Part shown: positions 50,627 to 62,929 of the stretch, in pieces | How positions within the stretch are numbered: the stretch's first letter is position 1 | Layout of the letters: each line of letters opens with the position of its first letter | Assembly (NCBI GenBank): GCA_013407085.1 | Contig: JACCGJ010002861.1 | Location: 1-64,000, forward strand | Length of the DNA: 64,000 nt | Reading direction: 5' to 3' | From: Atriophallophorus winterbourni | Taxonomy: Eukaryota > Platyhelminthes > Trematoda > Plagiorchiida > Microphallidae | Notes under the pieces: model-generated | The model's input: the letters and a program-made list of their open reading frames with translations, nothing else | What the model was told of the DNA's origin: nothing | Databases searched by the model: none | Made by a program: the position numbers and the translations under genes

Positions 50627-53353
50627 TCAAACGTCAATGGTTCCAGATTGTACTACATGAGTAGGTAAACTGTTCGACAATTGCACATTGCGAACGGAAA
50701 ATGGATATTTACGGCAGTTCAAACTGCTATGCTGTTGGTAAAGTTTCGATTGGTGACCTCGATGATGTGTGTTATGTGAAAGATGAAACAAACGACTGCA
50801 AGGGTGATTTGTTTGATTAAGCACTGTCCAAATGAATATTAGTGCTCCTCGTTTGCGTCTGCATTGAGCCGAATGCAAATTCAATATTTTAAGTCTCATT
50901 TCGTACGAATATTTAGATAGTCCAAGGACGAGTTTTGTCGCTCTGCGCTGTGGGGTTTCCAATAGCTGAATATCTTATTTCAACAAACGATCCCATGCCG
51001 GTATAGCACATTCAACATAAGGACGGATGTACGTTGATATCAATTTGCAGACAAGAAGAAGAATTACTTTATTCGCGTTTACAAATTTTTCTTCGAAGGA
51101 GACCCAAGTTGTTTTCAGCTTTGCAGGCAGCCAGTCGACATTGCATTGAGTTTTCTAAGTCTGATTGGATAATCACACCTAAATCTTTTTCGGAAGAGGC
51201 GGGCTTATTAACAGTGCGACCTAGATAAACTTCTTTGCTCAACTTGCTGTTGAGAAACAATAGTCTGCATTTCGAAGGATTCAGGGGCATTTCATTGTCT
51301 ATGGACCAAGTGTGAATCACATCGAGATCCCGTTGCAGGTTTTGTGTGTCGTCAGTGGTGTTTATCTTGCGTCAAAGCTTTGCGTCATCAGCGAAAATAA
51401 GCACCGACGACTGCAATACAGTAGGCAAGTCGTTTATATATATTAAAAACAAAAGCGGTCCGAGGACTGATCCTTGTTGGACACCACGGGCAACTTTAAT
51501 CAACTTGAATAGTTCGTTTTTGACTCTAACATACATCTCACGAGATATCAACCATTCTTTAATCCATTCATGGAGTTTACCCTGTACTTCGTAGGTGAGT
51601 AGTTTCGACGAAAGTATTTCGTGATTCACACGATCGAAGGCTTTTGAGAAATCGATATAAATAACGTACACGGAGTTGCCGGCATCCAGTAGCTCAGACC
51701 AAGATTCTTTTGCTAATAGCAAGTTTGTCAGGCAGGATAGATTTTTCCCGAATATATGCTGTGCCTCGGAGATTAAATTATCAATCTCAAAGTGATTCCG
51801 CAATGCATCAGCGGACTCCATTACTTTTGATAGCACTGGTAATAACGACATCGGGCGATAATTTAATGGATTATTTCCCTCGCCACCCTTGTTGATGGGA
51901 CTAATCAGAGCAGTTTTCAAAGTTTCTGGTGCAAAGCTCTGCTCGAACATCATCGTGAATACGTCTGATATCGGTATTGATAAATTCGGAAGATAGATTG
52001 TACTGTTCTCTTCATCGTCATTAATTTTGTTCGAAAGACGTTGGGGGGAAATTCCACCCCGTGAAGAATTGGTAAGCTGCAGCTGTCAGAGTTTAAAGGC
52101 TGTCCATGGATCGACACTTGTGAGATAACTGATGCGAATTGTTGCCGGAAAACGTTAGCACAATCTTTAAATGACGTCACTATTTCAATACCAGAGGCCA
52201 GTGGCGGCATTCCCATTTTAACATTCCGGAGGTCGTTGACGTGTATATACAATGCTTTGGGATTTATACTAAGTTTTTTGACTAAACTGGTTTGGTAATC
52301 TTTTCTGTTTTTTTCAAATGAGAGAGACACACTTATTTCGCAATCAGGTGTAGTAACACCAAGTTATCCCAGACGGATCGTCTAAGTATTTGGACCAGGC
52401 ATTGTCACGCTTACACATCCATTTCCGAGTACTGCTTCTGAGAGGATTTTTTGGACGCTGTTTGCTGGATATTATTTTCACCTTCGATGATAAATCAATG
52501 ATAATACGGAGTTGGCTGTAAAACGTTTCCAAGATTTCCTTAGCTGATTTGAGTTTAAGGAAATCCCATCGATTTGCAGTAGTAAGAGCTCGAAGTAAGA
52601 AATAGTTCACAGTTGTATACGTTCTTTGATTATTTCCTGCTGGTTCGTATTGATAAAAATAATCAAATGTCATGACAACATGATCACTCAATCCGAGTGG
52701 AGCTGCATAGAAAACAGATTCTATCATGAGTTCTTCGTTTGTAAGTATGAGGTCCAGGGTAGATGGGGTTTGTTCAGATCGAAATCGCGTTAGTCGTAGT
52801 ACATGGTTGTGAAAAAGAGTGCAAGTCATTATTTCTTGATAAAAGCTTTTGAATGAATCGTCACCCGTAATGTGTGTTGCAAGTGTCGGTAATTATTAAA
52901 ATCACAGAGGATTAGAGAATGCGAATAAGTGAGATTCAATGCAAAATGTATTGCATTAGAAAGAACAGTGTCAGCGGCAGATGACGAAGAAGGGGGGCGA
53001 TAAATGAATGCTAAGAGGCACTTATGTTTATCATGTAAGTCAAAAGAGCAAAACAATGTATCTGAGACATCTAACTCAGGGGAGAGAAGTATAGTGCAGT
53101 TGATGTTTTCATGTAAATAGAGGAGGACACCGCCACCTTTTGTTGCTCGATCTTTTCTGTAAATCATTATATGAGGGATTTTGAGTTCAGAGTCGTGTAT
53201 AGGATTACACAACCAAGATTCTGCCACTGCAATCAAATCCCAAGACGCCACGGTCACACGTGAATATAGTTCAGTGAACTTGCACAGAAAGCCCTGGGCG
53301 TTGGTGTAACGGCATGATAGAGATTTGATTTTTGTTGCAGATGAAGAGCTCAT
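50627..53353 (-). pseudogene. CR1-like ORF2 (endonuclease and RT)
   Basis: The endonuclease has YTNAQGFLCKFTEL, IAVAESWL, LILCDFNN (family GDFN, so Gly is replaced), STLDLILTNEELMIES and GLSDHVVMTFDYFYQ. The RT has FAPETLKTALISPINKGG, NYRPMSLLPVLSKVMES, YIDFSKAFDRVNHEIL and FADDAKL. A TGA at 51372-51374 follows at the Trp position, as in copy 1. ETPQRRATKLVLGLSKYSYE marks the C-terminus. Confidence 0.85.
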
Positions 53354-53370
53354 AGTAGTGAATTCGCTGA

Positions 53371-54705
53371 CTAAGAATTGGTCGGCTGCTCCACATGTTT
53401 TGTCTCAGGTGCATTTGATTGACTTAGTAGCGAAGTCATTTCAGGAAAAATAGTGTTCGTGCGTTTTATGTCGTATACAGCCCGAATGCGAATTTCAGGA
53501 GGTGCAAATTTTCGGCATTGATACCACGCCTCGAGTACTCTATCCTTCATCTCATCTGTGTGGAATGATATTTTGAGAGGAGGAGGCTGATGCGTTTCTT
53601 TTTTCGGTATAAGACGCATAACATGAGTCGTTATTATACCCTTTAAACTCTCTTAAAATCTCTTGTAAAAATCTCCATTCACTGCAATCGTGTTGCAGAC
53701 GTTTGCTGGATTCTACTTCGTTCGAAATGGGTACACCATGAACTATAACAGCTCAGCGATTTATAGCCTCTTTTGCTAGTTCCGGATTATTACGAAGAAT
53801 TTGACGTTGTTCCCACGGAACGTCCGGAAATATTCGCACAGCCGATTTGTTTACAACTAAGAGGGATGAGGCGAGCAACATATTTACTACATCTTGGACG
53901 GACATGAGCACTACACGCAGTAAACTGGGCGTGTTCGCACGAGGTGAGTTCGGGGTTCTAAACAATCGCGTCAGCGACGCAGATGAGGCAGTGATGTCGA
54001 AGCTTCTGTAAAGGTCATTCCATTGTTTTCTGTCATCTGCTTCGCGTTGCTTTAGCGATGGCGAAGTTGATTCAATGAGATTACTACAAATTACCGTTAG
54101 ATCTTCAATGTTTGTCTTTTGGGGGTTTTTTGTGTTCAAACTCTTCGGTCTAATATTGTTCGCAGACTCATCGGTCGTACCGTGCTGTTTGAAGGACTTT
54201 GGTCGATTTCTGGAGAAATCAGCGTTTCCGTAGTAGTTAGCGCTTCCCTATAAGACTTGCGGTTAATGTGGCTAGGGACTGCGTTTAGAACTGGTTCCAT
54301 CGCTTTCTGACACGCAAATGTTTGTAAAGACTCTAACGTGTTTTCAAGCAGTTTAATGCTCGCCTCTACAGCGAACGTGCATCTTTCCATAATTGAATCA
54401 GAGTTTTCGGCTCTTAATAAATCACTAGTTACATTCAATCTGCATGGATTACGTATATAGCAGATGCCTGGTAATTTTTCATTATTAATTAGGGTCACAG
54501 ATTCGGCTGATAAATACTTTTCACAGTTCGTATGAATAGCAATTGAACACAAGTAACATTTACCTTGACGCGATCTGGGACTTACCAATTTTTGACAAAG
54601 TTTGCACTTTTTACAAGCCTCGTCGTCAGGTCCGTATAAGGTCACGTTGTCGGTCATCGTTACAATTTCGCGAGATCGAGTCGATACACTGGGCGAAGCG
54701 GTCAA
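53371..54705 (-). pseudogene. CR1-like ORF1 (PHD-type finger and RNA-binding region)
   Basis: Three consecutive frames. The first (54705-54136) has CKKCKLCQKLV, then CYLCSIAIHTNC, a C-x2-C...C-x2-C-x4-H-x2-C finger as in CR1 ORF1 PHD-like domains. The second (54139-53753) has LLRVVLMSVQDVVNMLLASS and VRIFPDVPWEQRQIL, an RRM-like segment. The third (53619-53371) has PPPLKISFHTDEMKDRVLEA. Frames are separated by single frameshifts. Confidence 0.7.
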
Positions 54706-55179
54706 TTAACGATTGGTGTCTCTCGGTGGAGTGCAAGAACGAGTGGATGCGATGCAGTGCAATCCAACGGAGAGTAAAATAGCGTACACTTTCCCGTAAA
54801 GGTTTTTCTGTGAGCTTTGATCCGACAGCGTTGAAATAACTGTCAGTAAATACCAAATAGCGAGATCTTCCTAATGGTATCCGAGTTGTTGCGTTATTCT
54901 CGATTGGAAGCAATGTTGCACGCGTATGCAATGTTGGGGAGAAACTGGAAAGTTTTGATTTTCAAGAATTCACGTTTCCTCGACTTGAAAATAGTATATT
55001 CCGAGTGAGGAAGTTGAGACAAGTTCAATGATATATGAACCGTCTAAATCCGTCAAAAGAGCGAGCAATAAGATCCAAACACAAATTTGTACGTCCACAC
55101 CGTACCCCGTTCACCTGGTATTTTTTCCATGTTTTTATCCCCATCACCTCAAAATTATTTTATCATGTTTTCTGCTAAG

Positions 55180-55970
55180 AATGTTTGAGAAAAAAATCAT
55201 GCAACTTCGACAAAACTCCTCACCGGGTATCGACCGTATCACACCGAATGCGTTGTGCGCAGTCGCCGACCAACTTTGCGAAACGCTCGCGGAATATTTC
55301 CAAAGATTGATCGATAACTCTGAAGTCCCAACTGGTTGGAAGGAATGTATCATCACTCCAAATTTCAAGGGTGGAAGCCGTAGTGATCCTGCAAAATACA
55401 TTCCAGACACCTTTCTCCCAGTGCAATCTGGTGATGAAAGCGATTTTTGCCGATGAAATTATGGATTTTGTGAATAGTCTCTATTTTATCGCTGCAGAAC
55501 AACATAGATTTCGTAGAGAGCATTCCTTTTCCTCTAATTTGCTTTTAGCCAGAGACTGTTGGACTAAAGCTGCTGATGAAGGTTAGCGTGTTGACGTCAT
55601 TTTCTTGGAAGGCTCTAAGGCATTTGACCGAGTTAACCATGTGATATTGCTTAACAAGGGGCAAGCACTAGGTATTTTACCGGTATTGCTGTCCTGGGTA
55701 GCTGCTTTCCTACGTTCGCGCAACCTTCGGGTGCGTGTTAGACAAACACTTTCAGATCCATTCCTAATCCAATGTGGAGCACTTCAGGGGCCCTTTCTTC
55801 GCCCGCGTCTATTTTATATATTTATCAACGACATTGCAGGGTACGTCGAATCACCGTTTCTCCTGTTCGCGGCTGATATCAGGATTTGGCGAGACATCAA
55901 CTCACTCAGCGATACTAAGAAAGTTCAATCCGACCTGGTATACGATCAACCGCTTACCGTTAAACACTGA
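55180..55970 (+). pseudogene. CR1-like RT fragment with FAAD box
   Basis: NSSPGIDRITPNALCAVADQ, VPTGWKECIITPNFKGGSRS, SKAFDRVNHVILL and RVRVRQTLS are RT motifs in order. LLFAADIRIW (55866-55877) stands where FADD is expected, so the first catalytic Asp is lost. It is another subfamily than copies 1 and 2. It ends abruptly at BEL/Pao sequence. Confidence 0.75.
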
Positions 55971-56073
55971 CAAATGCCATGCATCACGCATTCGTCTTTC
56001 TGGCGACCGTAGCTATATTCTGGGTGGCAAGATGCTCGCTGTCATAAAGCAAGAAAAAGTTATCGGGCGGTAG

Positions 56074-56905
56074 TACGTGTAGCCACAGGCTCTTACACGG
56101 TTGCTAAAGTGGGTTCAGACTATTTGGAACCGTTTGAAGTTAAGCGAGGTCGATCTGTAAAAAAACGTTATGGATGTTCGTTTACTTGCTTACAGTCACG
56201 AGCTGTTCATATATAAGTAGCCCATTATATGGATACGGATTTCTTTTTGATGGCCCTCTTTCGCTTCATTGGTCGTCGAGGTAATCTCCGAGCCTTTTAT
56301 TCAGATAACGGATCCAACTTCATCGGTACTGAACGAGTGCTGCGTATGTGGTTGAAAGAATTACAAAGTGACAGTTTATCGGATAGGCTAGCTTCACATA
56401 GCATTAACACGGTTGTTGAACCCTTCATACTCTAGTTCATCGAGAAAAGTGTTTTGAACGAAATGATGAAATTTCAATTCGTCGTGTTTGAATGCCACAT
56501 GCATAAAACAAAAACCATCCGACGAGACCCTCTAAACCGCCTTGATTGAAGTTGAGCGGATTCTGAAGAACTGTCGGCTTGTTCCTTTTTCTTCATACTA
56601 CATCGATTCTTCTCCTATGTGGTCGAACGACTTGTTGCGGAATCACTCAAACGATGGAATGCGTTCTGAAGAGTGGTTTGTTAACAGTTACAGAGGGAAT
56701 TGGGAAAAATAGCTGCACTTATCGAACGTCTTTTGGAAGCCTTGGAAGTCACAGTAGATACCGCTGCTACAAGTAAGACAGAAGTGGCTCCATCGTAATC
56801 GTAATTTCCGTGTTGGAGATATCGTACTAGTGAACAGTGTTGAAGCTCCGAAGCGAAGCCTGGAGTCATTGGGTAGGGAGACGGAATCAATCAGTTAGTT
56901 TAATC
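56074..56905 (+). pseudogene. BEL/Pao integrase fragment
   Basis: FEVKRGRSVKKRYGCSFTCL, QSRAVHI, DTDFFLMALFRFIGRRGNLR, FYSDNGSNFIGTERVL and, at the end, QKWLHRNRNFRVGDIVLVNS are typical of BEL/Pao integrases. Stops and shifts occur between 56435 and 56760. Confidence 0.8.
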
Positions 56906-58190
56906 CAGAAATCAGCTTTAGAAGGAATTTGGCGGGCGGTATAAATTACGAAAATTTTGTATAAAACTACGTAATATTTTCTATTTAAACAGCCTGATTC
57001 CTAATTCTACACAGTTATTATCTTTCATTGTTTTGTGTATAGAATTCCGTTATTGTCCTATCCACTTGTGCATCCCTTTTTGTTTTATTGAACTGAGTCA
57101 TATTGCTTGACATCCATTAAATTCCACATCATTTTGACCGTGATATTTGAAGAAAACACAGACAATTGCTCACCATTATTTTGGTAATTTCATCCATTAG
57201 CATTAATGATTTGGCAGTCTATCTTCTCAGCATTGGCTGAATTTATTTCTTGTTATTTGGAAGATTTGTACACATTTGGCTCACATCATTTGTACAACCC
57301 GGTACAGTTGAGGTTTATCCATTGTTGTCTATTATTCCTGTTAATAGTACCGTAGTATATCAGAATCGTTGTTCTGAATTAGTCGAACTAAGAAACGGGT
57401 GGTCTATGCGTTAACTAAGGACTTCGGTCGATACACCTGGGAAGCAGTCCCAGCGAGTAGAAAGCCTTACTGAAGTCTAAGTAGAATATATCTACCAGTC
57501 CGTCCTTGTGTTGTGCAGGGCTGTACCGGGCTCGAAATACGACAGAGAGACATGAAATGTCTTTCACCGAATGATACTGAGAAGCGCTTACCGAAACTGT
57601 TGTTTTAAATTCTGTCCGTCGATGTCTTATTCGAAACTAAGCAGGCGTTAACACGGCGCCATGTGATATTCTGTTCTCTCAATTTTGCTCACCAATTCCT
57701 GAAGGCGAATGTTTAGGTACAAGAATAATTTCCTCACCAGCATCAATGTTTGTGGACTAGATGGCTTTTACTAAAATTAAAAAAATGATTTTTGCTGTTT
57801 CATCTTAAAAGTGCATCATCGTTAATCCCTAATAATATCAGATTATAATCGGGATTACAACGCTGTGATGAAAATCAGTGTGGGTAATCAATAAACAAAT
57901 TATTCGGGATCAATTTTTCTAAGCATATTCTTCAATTTTCGTGAATGCGTTGTGGCAGATTATCTCATATAGCCGATGGCAATTTTCAACATATTCATGA
58001 TGGATGAAGGGAAATCAGTCGAAGCCCTCTACTTAGACTTCGGCAAGGCTTTCGAGCTTCACAGATAAATTTAAGTAGTGATAAAAATAGAAGCAAATAC
58101 ATATATTAAAATAAATGGTTTATTCCTGGATATAAATGCCATGCTAAGAATGATCAACATTCACCAAAATGTTTGTACAACCGAAGCAAA
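56906..58190. other. Mostly unassigned, with two CR1 slivers
   Basis: Two short matches to CR1 RT stand out. 57455-57520 (minus) carries the YLDFSKAF-like stretch complementing CCTTACTGAAGTCTAAGTAG. 57985-58065 (plus) encodes DEGKSVEALYLDFGKAFELH. The rest is AT-rich and unrecognised. Confidence 0.45.
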
Positions 58191-58194
58191 ATAT

Positions 58195-58430
58195 GTACAA
58201 TCTTGACGCATGTGGATCTTGATCCTACTGTCACTAACGGATGATTAAAAGCAACACGAAACCGTTCCTGGGGCATGCGTGCGATAAAATACATGCACGT
58301 GAGCTTTCTCGTTCATGCACTTTGGCTCGAACCCACTTTTCGTATGTTTAGACACATGCCATGGAACAAGTTGGTCGTACTAACATTAACCAAGCGTGTC
58401 ATGCAAGCGCAACTTGTATACACTCAACTC
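58195..58430 (+). repeat. Hammerhead repeat unit, reversed and degraded
   Basis: On the plus strand GATCCTACTGTC, a damaged core GGATGATT, GCAACACGAAACCG and later AACAAGTTGGTCGTACTAAC follow family order. The catalytic core is too damaged to be active. Confidence 0.5.
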
Positions 58431-59069
58431 TCATTTCCGTACGATAACACCAATTTTTTCTGGTCCAGCTGAGAACAAATCTACTACTAAGTCACGAATA
58501 CTACTAAACGCAGCAGGGTGCGATACTGGTAAAACAACAACATGTGAACTTATGTTTCTTGTGCATTGGCAAGCTTTTATTGAATACAAAATTGATGATA
58601 AATAATTCTGGAGAATAATTGTTTTATTCTAGTAAGAGAAATTTGACGCATTTAAAAAATGATGAATGATTTCTTTAAATGATGTATAAAATTCATCAGG
58701 AAATTATCATGCATGGTAAATGAAAAAATCAGAATGCATCCACGGAATGCCGGTCAAAATAACATCTAAACATGAACGTCACTAACTTTAGCTAGATAAT
58801 ATCAATCGTATAGGACGTTTAATTTCATGGACAATGAAAATCATGGACTACATCATCGGGTAGTCCCTAATCGTAATTTGTAAGAGACCTATGAAAGCTC
58901 TTGATATCGGGTCTACGGTATAAGCAAAACATATTCTTGAAGTTATTTTGAACAAAATACGGTGAACTGAAGCTGACGACTATTAAAAGTAAATTACCAT
59001 TTAACAATCGGTCACAGATTCAAGATACAGGATTTGTGGGAAAAATGCAAAATGATTTACAATATCATA

Positions 59070-59240
59070 AGATATACAAAGTTATACTTGAATGCCACGA
59101 ACCACGGTGTTCAAACACAGAATCAAGCACTCGAGGCTAAATAAACCTAATCTTACTGTCTACACCTGATGACGGCAAACATGCAGAACTGGTAGTGGTG
59201 TGTAAGTACGGGGTATGTGATTAACACATTACTTTGGTCA
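59070..59240 (+). repeat. Hammerhead repeat fragment with intact CTGATGA core
   Basis: CTACAC, CTGATGA (59166-59172), CGGCAAACATGCA, GAAC and TGGTAGTGGTG follow the intron subfamily at 1.17 kb, read on the plus strand. One A is missing after GAA and stem II is imperfect. Confidence 0.5.
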
Positions 59241-59479
59241 TTAGATATAGTTATTAAAGTTAAACAAATCGTACTTTCATGTTTGCCTCCATATATGTCA
59301 AAGAGAGAGAAAAATTATTTCCAAATAACATATTTATTGGATAAATGTCAACCGGAAATATGTGTTTTGGCAAGATTGTCAAACGGAAGCACTAAAGGTA
59401 CTCATTCAACATAAACAATCGTAACGTTTGCTGGAAGATCATTTCATGCGGCGCTGGCTTATTTTCTGAAGGCAAACGT

Positions 59480-62240
59480 TTCTGGAGAACGCATAAATCC
59501 ACTGTGTTAAAGTACCGGCGACAGATTACCCGGGAATGTGGTAATTACATGGATCGGATTGTAACGTTTGCATCTGTTTGTGGGGGACGCCGTATGGATT
59601 AATTGGTATGTCCGGATCGGCTCAGCTCTCATGCACCTTCGCTCCAGAGTGCTGATTCCGAGTCTGGTCAGTTGATGTTGTGATCCGGTAATCATTTTAG
59701 TTGCCAGATGACAAATCCTTTCGAGCAGCGAGACGTCTTTCTTCATCAATGTTATCCAAGCTTCGGCTGCATAGTCTAAAATTTAATGTTTCTATAGAAT
59801 GAATTCCTTTGAAAAAGACTTCTGTGGGACACGTAGAATAGTTAGTCGGAAAAAGCTTATAAACGGTCTCACACTGCAGATTTTTTTTCAAATTTTCTGA
59901 CACCCAAATACCGAGCTCTTTCTGTTATATTCTATACTCAGGCGTGTGACTGCCAAGTACATATGAGAAAGCGAAGGTTTTTACAACTGAAAGCATTCTT
60001 GCGCTAGTGGAATTTGAAATTTTGAATTGACCTATTCTGCAGCTAAATTAGGTGCACTTGTAAAACTAGGCAATAATCAACAGAATATAGCTCCATCGGA
60101 TTTTTAAGATCATGGGCCAAAAGGAAGAAGTTTACATCGTATCAATTGCAGTAGATTATTTATAAATTTTAGGAAGAGTATTGGACCGCGTACTGAAACA
60201 CGTTGGACACTTGGCTTTATTAGTTCGGGAAATTCCGCCATCTATTCTGACTTTCGGTATGAGTTCAGACAATTTCCTTGTGAACCAATAAAGTAGATTT
60301 TCATTGACGCAAATATCCTGCAGGTATGAGGAGTGAGTAACACGATCGAAAACTATTTATATCTAAGTAAGAGGCATGTTCGCAACTTTCTTCGTCTAAT
60401 GCTTGTGACCAGTCGTTTATAGCCGTGAGCATGGTAGACAAGCATGATAATGTTGTTCTGAATCCTTGTTGTGTCTGAGGAGGATATTCATGGCTCTAGG
60501 GGTGCCTACAAACACTTTTATGTAGTAAGCGTGCAGTATATTAGAAATCACTGAAAAGATCCAAAGGCTGTTAATCAGCCAGATCCGAACGACCCCATTC
60601 TTTGCAGTTTGATGTAATTACCCTAGTTTTCTAGTAAACTGTTACGATTCCCGTATTAAGTATATGTTCAAATAAACCCCATTGTTGGCCAAAAAGCTCC
60701 AGCTTGCATGATTCCAGAATAGTCGCCGTTATTCCATCATCTCCCGCATAACCTTAGGATTCACATCACCATCACTCAGGCTTTCCATCTCTATTAAAGC
60801 TGGTAAAGTTCATCGCAGTGAGACATCCATTATACAAAAGACTTGCAAAGGATATATTTCTATGACATTAACTGCCAATCTAAGGAAACCTCCCGTTTTT
60901 ATTTTAGTCGTGTTGTTCATGATCGTGTAGAATTTTTAGGAAGACTTTTCACCTGTTATATCAGCATCCAATAATGATATTGCTTATTTTTATGAATTAA
61001 GGACGTCACCTTGTTTCGGACAATATATGACTTTTGGATTGATCCTGTTTTTTTTCAAAAGAGGTGGTCCATCGCCTTCATAATTAGGTGACCGTGCAAC
61101 CCCGAAGATATTCAAGATATTCCAATGCGCTCCTATCGTTTCTGTGATGTGAAACCACTGTTTCTAGTTGCGTTTATGTTTAACAGCATTCATCGATTTG
61201 GCAGTCGTTGGGACGCCTAGGAAGATTAGACTGCGCTCATTGATCTTCTTACGAAAATCTAGACGTCCTTTAATTTCACACTAGGTTATGATGTCGGAGT
61301 AGATTCGAGTTTTACACTCACATAAATCACGTAGCAATTGAGAATTTAAAACAACAGTTTCCATATCCTTCTCACTCTTTAGAGTTATTTTCAGTAAAGG
61401 TGGTATCGGTGATGAACCAAATATGTAACTGTTGAAAGTCTGATGTTTTTCGAACCTATCATCGTACAGAGGGTGGGACATTGTTCTTGGCGGTGTTATT
61501 TATTCACAATAAGTGTCTTGCTGGATTAATGTATGGTGGTAGAGATTACACTTAGATATTGTGCGGTCTTTCGCACTGTGACCTTTCGTTTTCAATCCGA
61601 TGATTTCAAGGGATAATTCAGATTAGCGGACGAATTTTGCTTTTAACATTTTCATGTCATATGAGTTGAAGTCAGACATGCTGTTGACAGTCTCTTTTGT
61701 AAAGTTGTAAACTTAATGGGGAGAGCGCTCTGCTAGACTTTCTGGTAGATTTTTAAAAGCTGAGCGTTCGGAGTAATTGATCTGCGGAGATGTTTCTTTA
61801 TCTGGTTCGCATAACAGACTATGTTTTCGATAATTCGTTAGCTATGCTGCCACACTTTGAATTCGGAGCTGTAGCTTGAGATTCTAATGATGCCTTCAAA
61901 TTTTATAAGCTGGGATCAAAGCTCAACATGTGATAATCTAGGTTGCACTTCTGGACACTTGTTAGAGCAGCCAAATACACAACTTGTTTCGTCCGACAAT
62001 GTTTACAGTTGTAGAATAATCCCGGAATATTTTCATAATTTGGAATCTATATCGCTCCCGGGGTCAATGACTTGGCACATTTTGCATAACACATGTGTGA
62101 ACAATTTTGACACGTAACAGATTTAACATTTGGGCTCCCCATTGTCTCACAAACAGCCCATTTTCCTCGAACAGCCGATAATTTCTTAGGACAAACCACG
62201 GTTTTCAAATAAAAATTCACAGAGTTATTCTTGGTCAAGC
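59480..62240 (-). pseudogene. CR1-like element, heavily decayed
   Basis: In element order: 62238-62047 encodes a Cys-rich finger (CPKKLSAVRGKWAVC, CQNCSHMCYAKC) like CR1 ORF1. 61481-61281 encodes PPLLKITLKSEKDMETVVLN, an ORF1 RNA-binding segment. 60500-60180 encodes QQGFRTTLSCLSTMLTAIND, VFDRVTHSSYLQ and LLYWFTRKL of the RT. 59903-59507 encodes the tail (KKDVSLLERICHLATKMI). Every frame is broken. Confidence 0.6.
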
Positions 62241-62460
62241 GCTCAAGATGCTCAAAATGACCAATATAATGTGCTGTTCACGTTACAAGCATCTACAAAC
62301 AACAACCGGTTTCTAGCTGTTCGAATTCATCAGGCGGAGACGCCTTACTAATGTTTCAAAACACACTTAAACTAGGTTAACTGCCTCTGACTGTTGACGG
62401 CAAACAGCAAGAAACCGTTTGTGGTGTAGCTGCTTGGATGCGAGCCCAAGAATACATCAG
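62241..62460. repeat. Two hammerhead-repeat halves in opposite orientation
   Basis: The minus strand at 62297-62340 has CTGATGA, GAA, ACCGGT and T. The plus strand at about 62391-62435 has CTGTTGA, loop AAACA, GAA and ACCG. The two face each other within 150 bp, so a transcript would fold on itself. The plus copy has a core mutation. Confidence 0.5.
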
Positions 62461-62929
62461 ATCATTTCATTTTATCGAGGTCAACCAAAAGTTCAACAAA
62501 TCAATAAAAATAATCGATACAGCAGATGCTGACATCTCTCCAGCCTTCAGAAATGAAATTGTGCCGTTTTTCCTCACTTTCTGTTATTAAGGAAGGTATA
62601 TCCTCCACATGGACTATACAGTTATATAGGTGCAGCACATCAAATTACTACTTTAGAATCAATTTATCCACATATATGAAAGGCTGTGCAGCACATGTTC
62701 ATTATTCGCATGCAAATTGCACTCATGGTTAACATCCACTAAATGAGTCCAACAACAACATTCATTCCTGCGGTTGTTGCTGCTCATCAGGTATGCGTAT
62801 CCGTGACCTGACATTCGAACGCAGATATGGCTTTGTGCTGAACCCAATTATTTACGAATTCGCGGATAAATTCTCATTTGCAAATTGAAATTTAGCCTTC
62901 ATTTGTGGGCTAAGCTTAGTCGAACAATA

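Larger units (their letters stand above)
50462..54960 (-). mobile_element. CR1-like element copy 2, nearly full length
   Basis: In order it has a possible 5' UTR (54960-54706), ORF1 (54705-53371), ORF2 endonuclease (53353-52344), linker and RT (52330-51070), a C-terminal region (50962-50627) and a tail of ATTCATAAATTTATTCATAG type (reversed). The frames are interrupted, so it is inactive. The 5' limit is uncertain. Confidence 0.82.
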
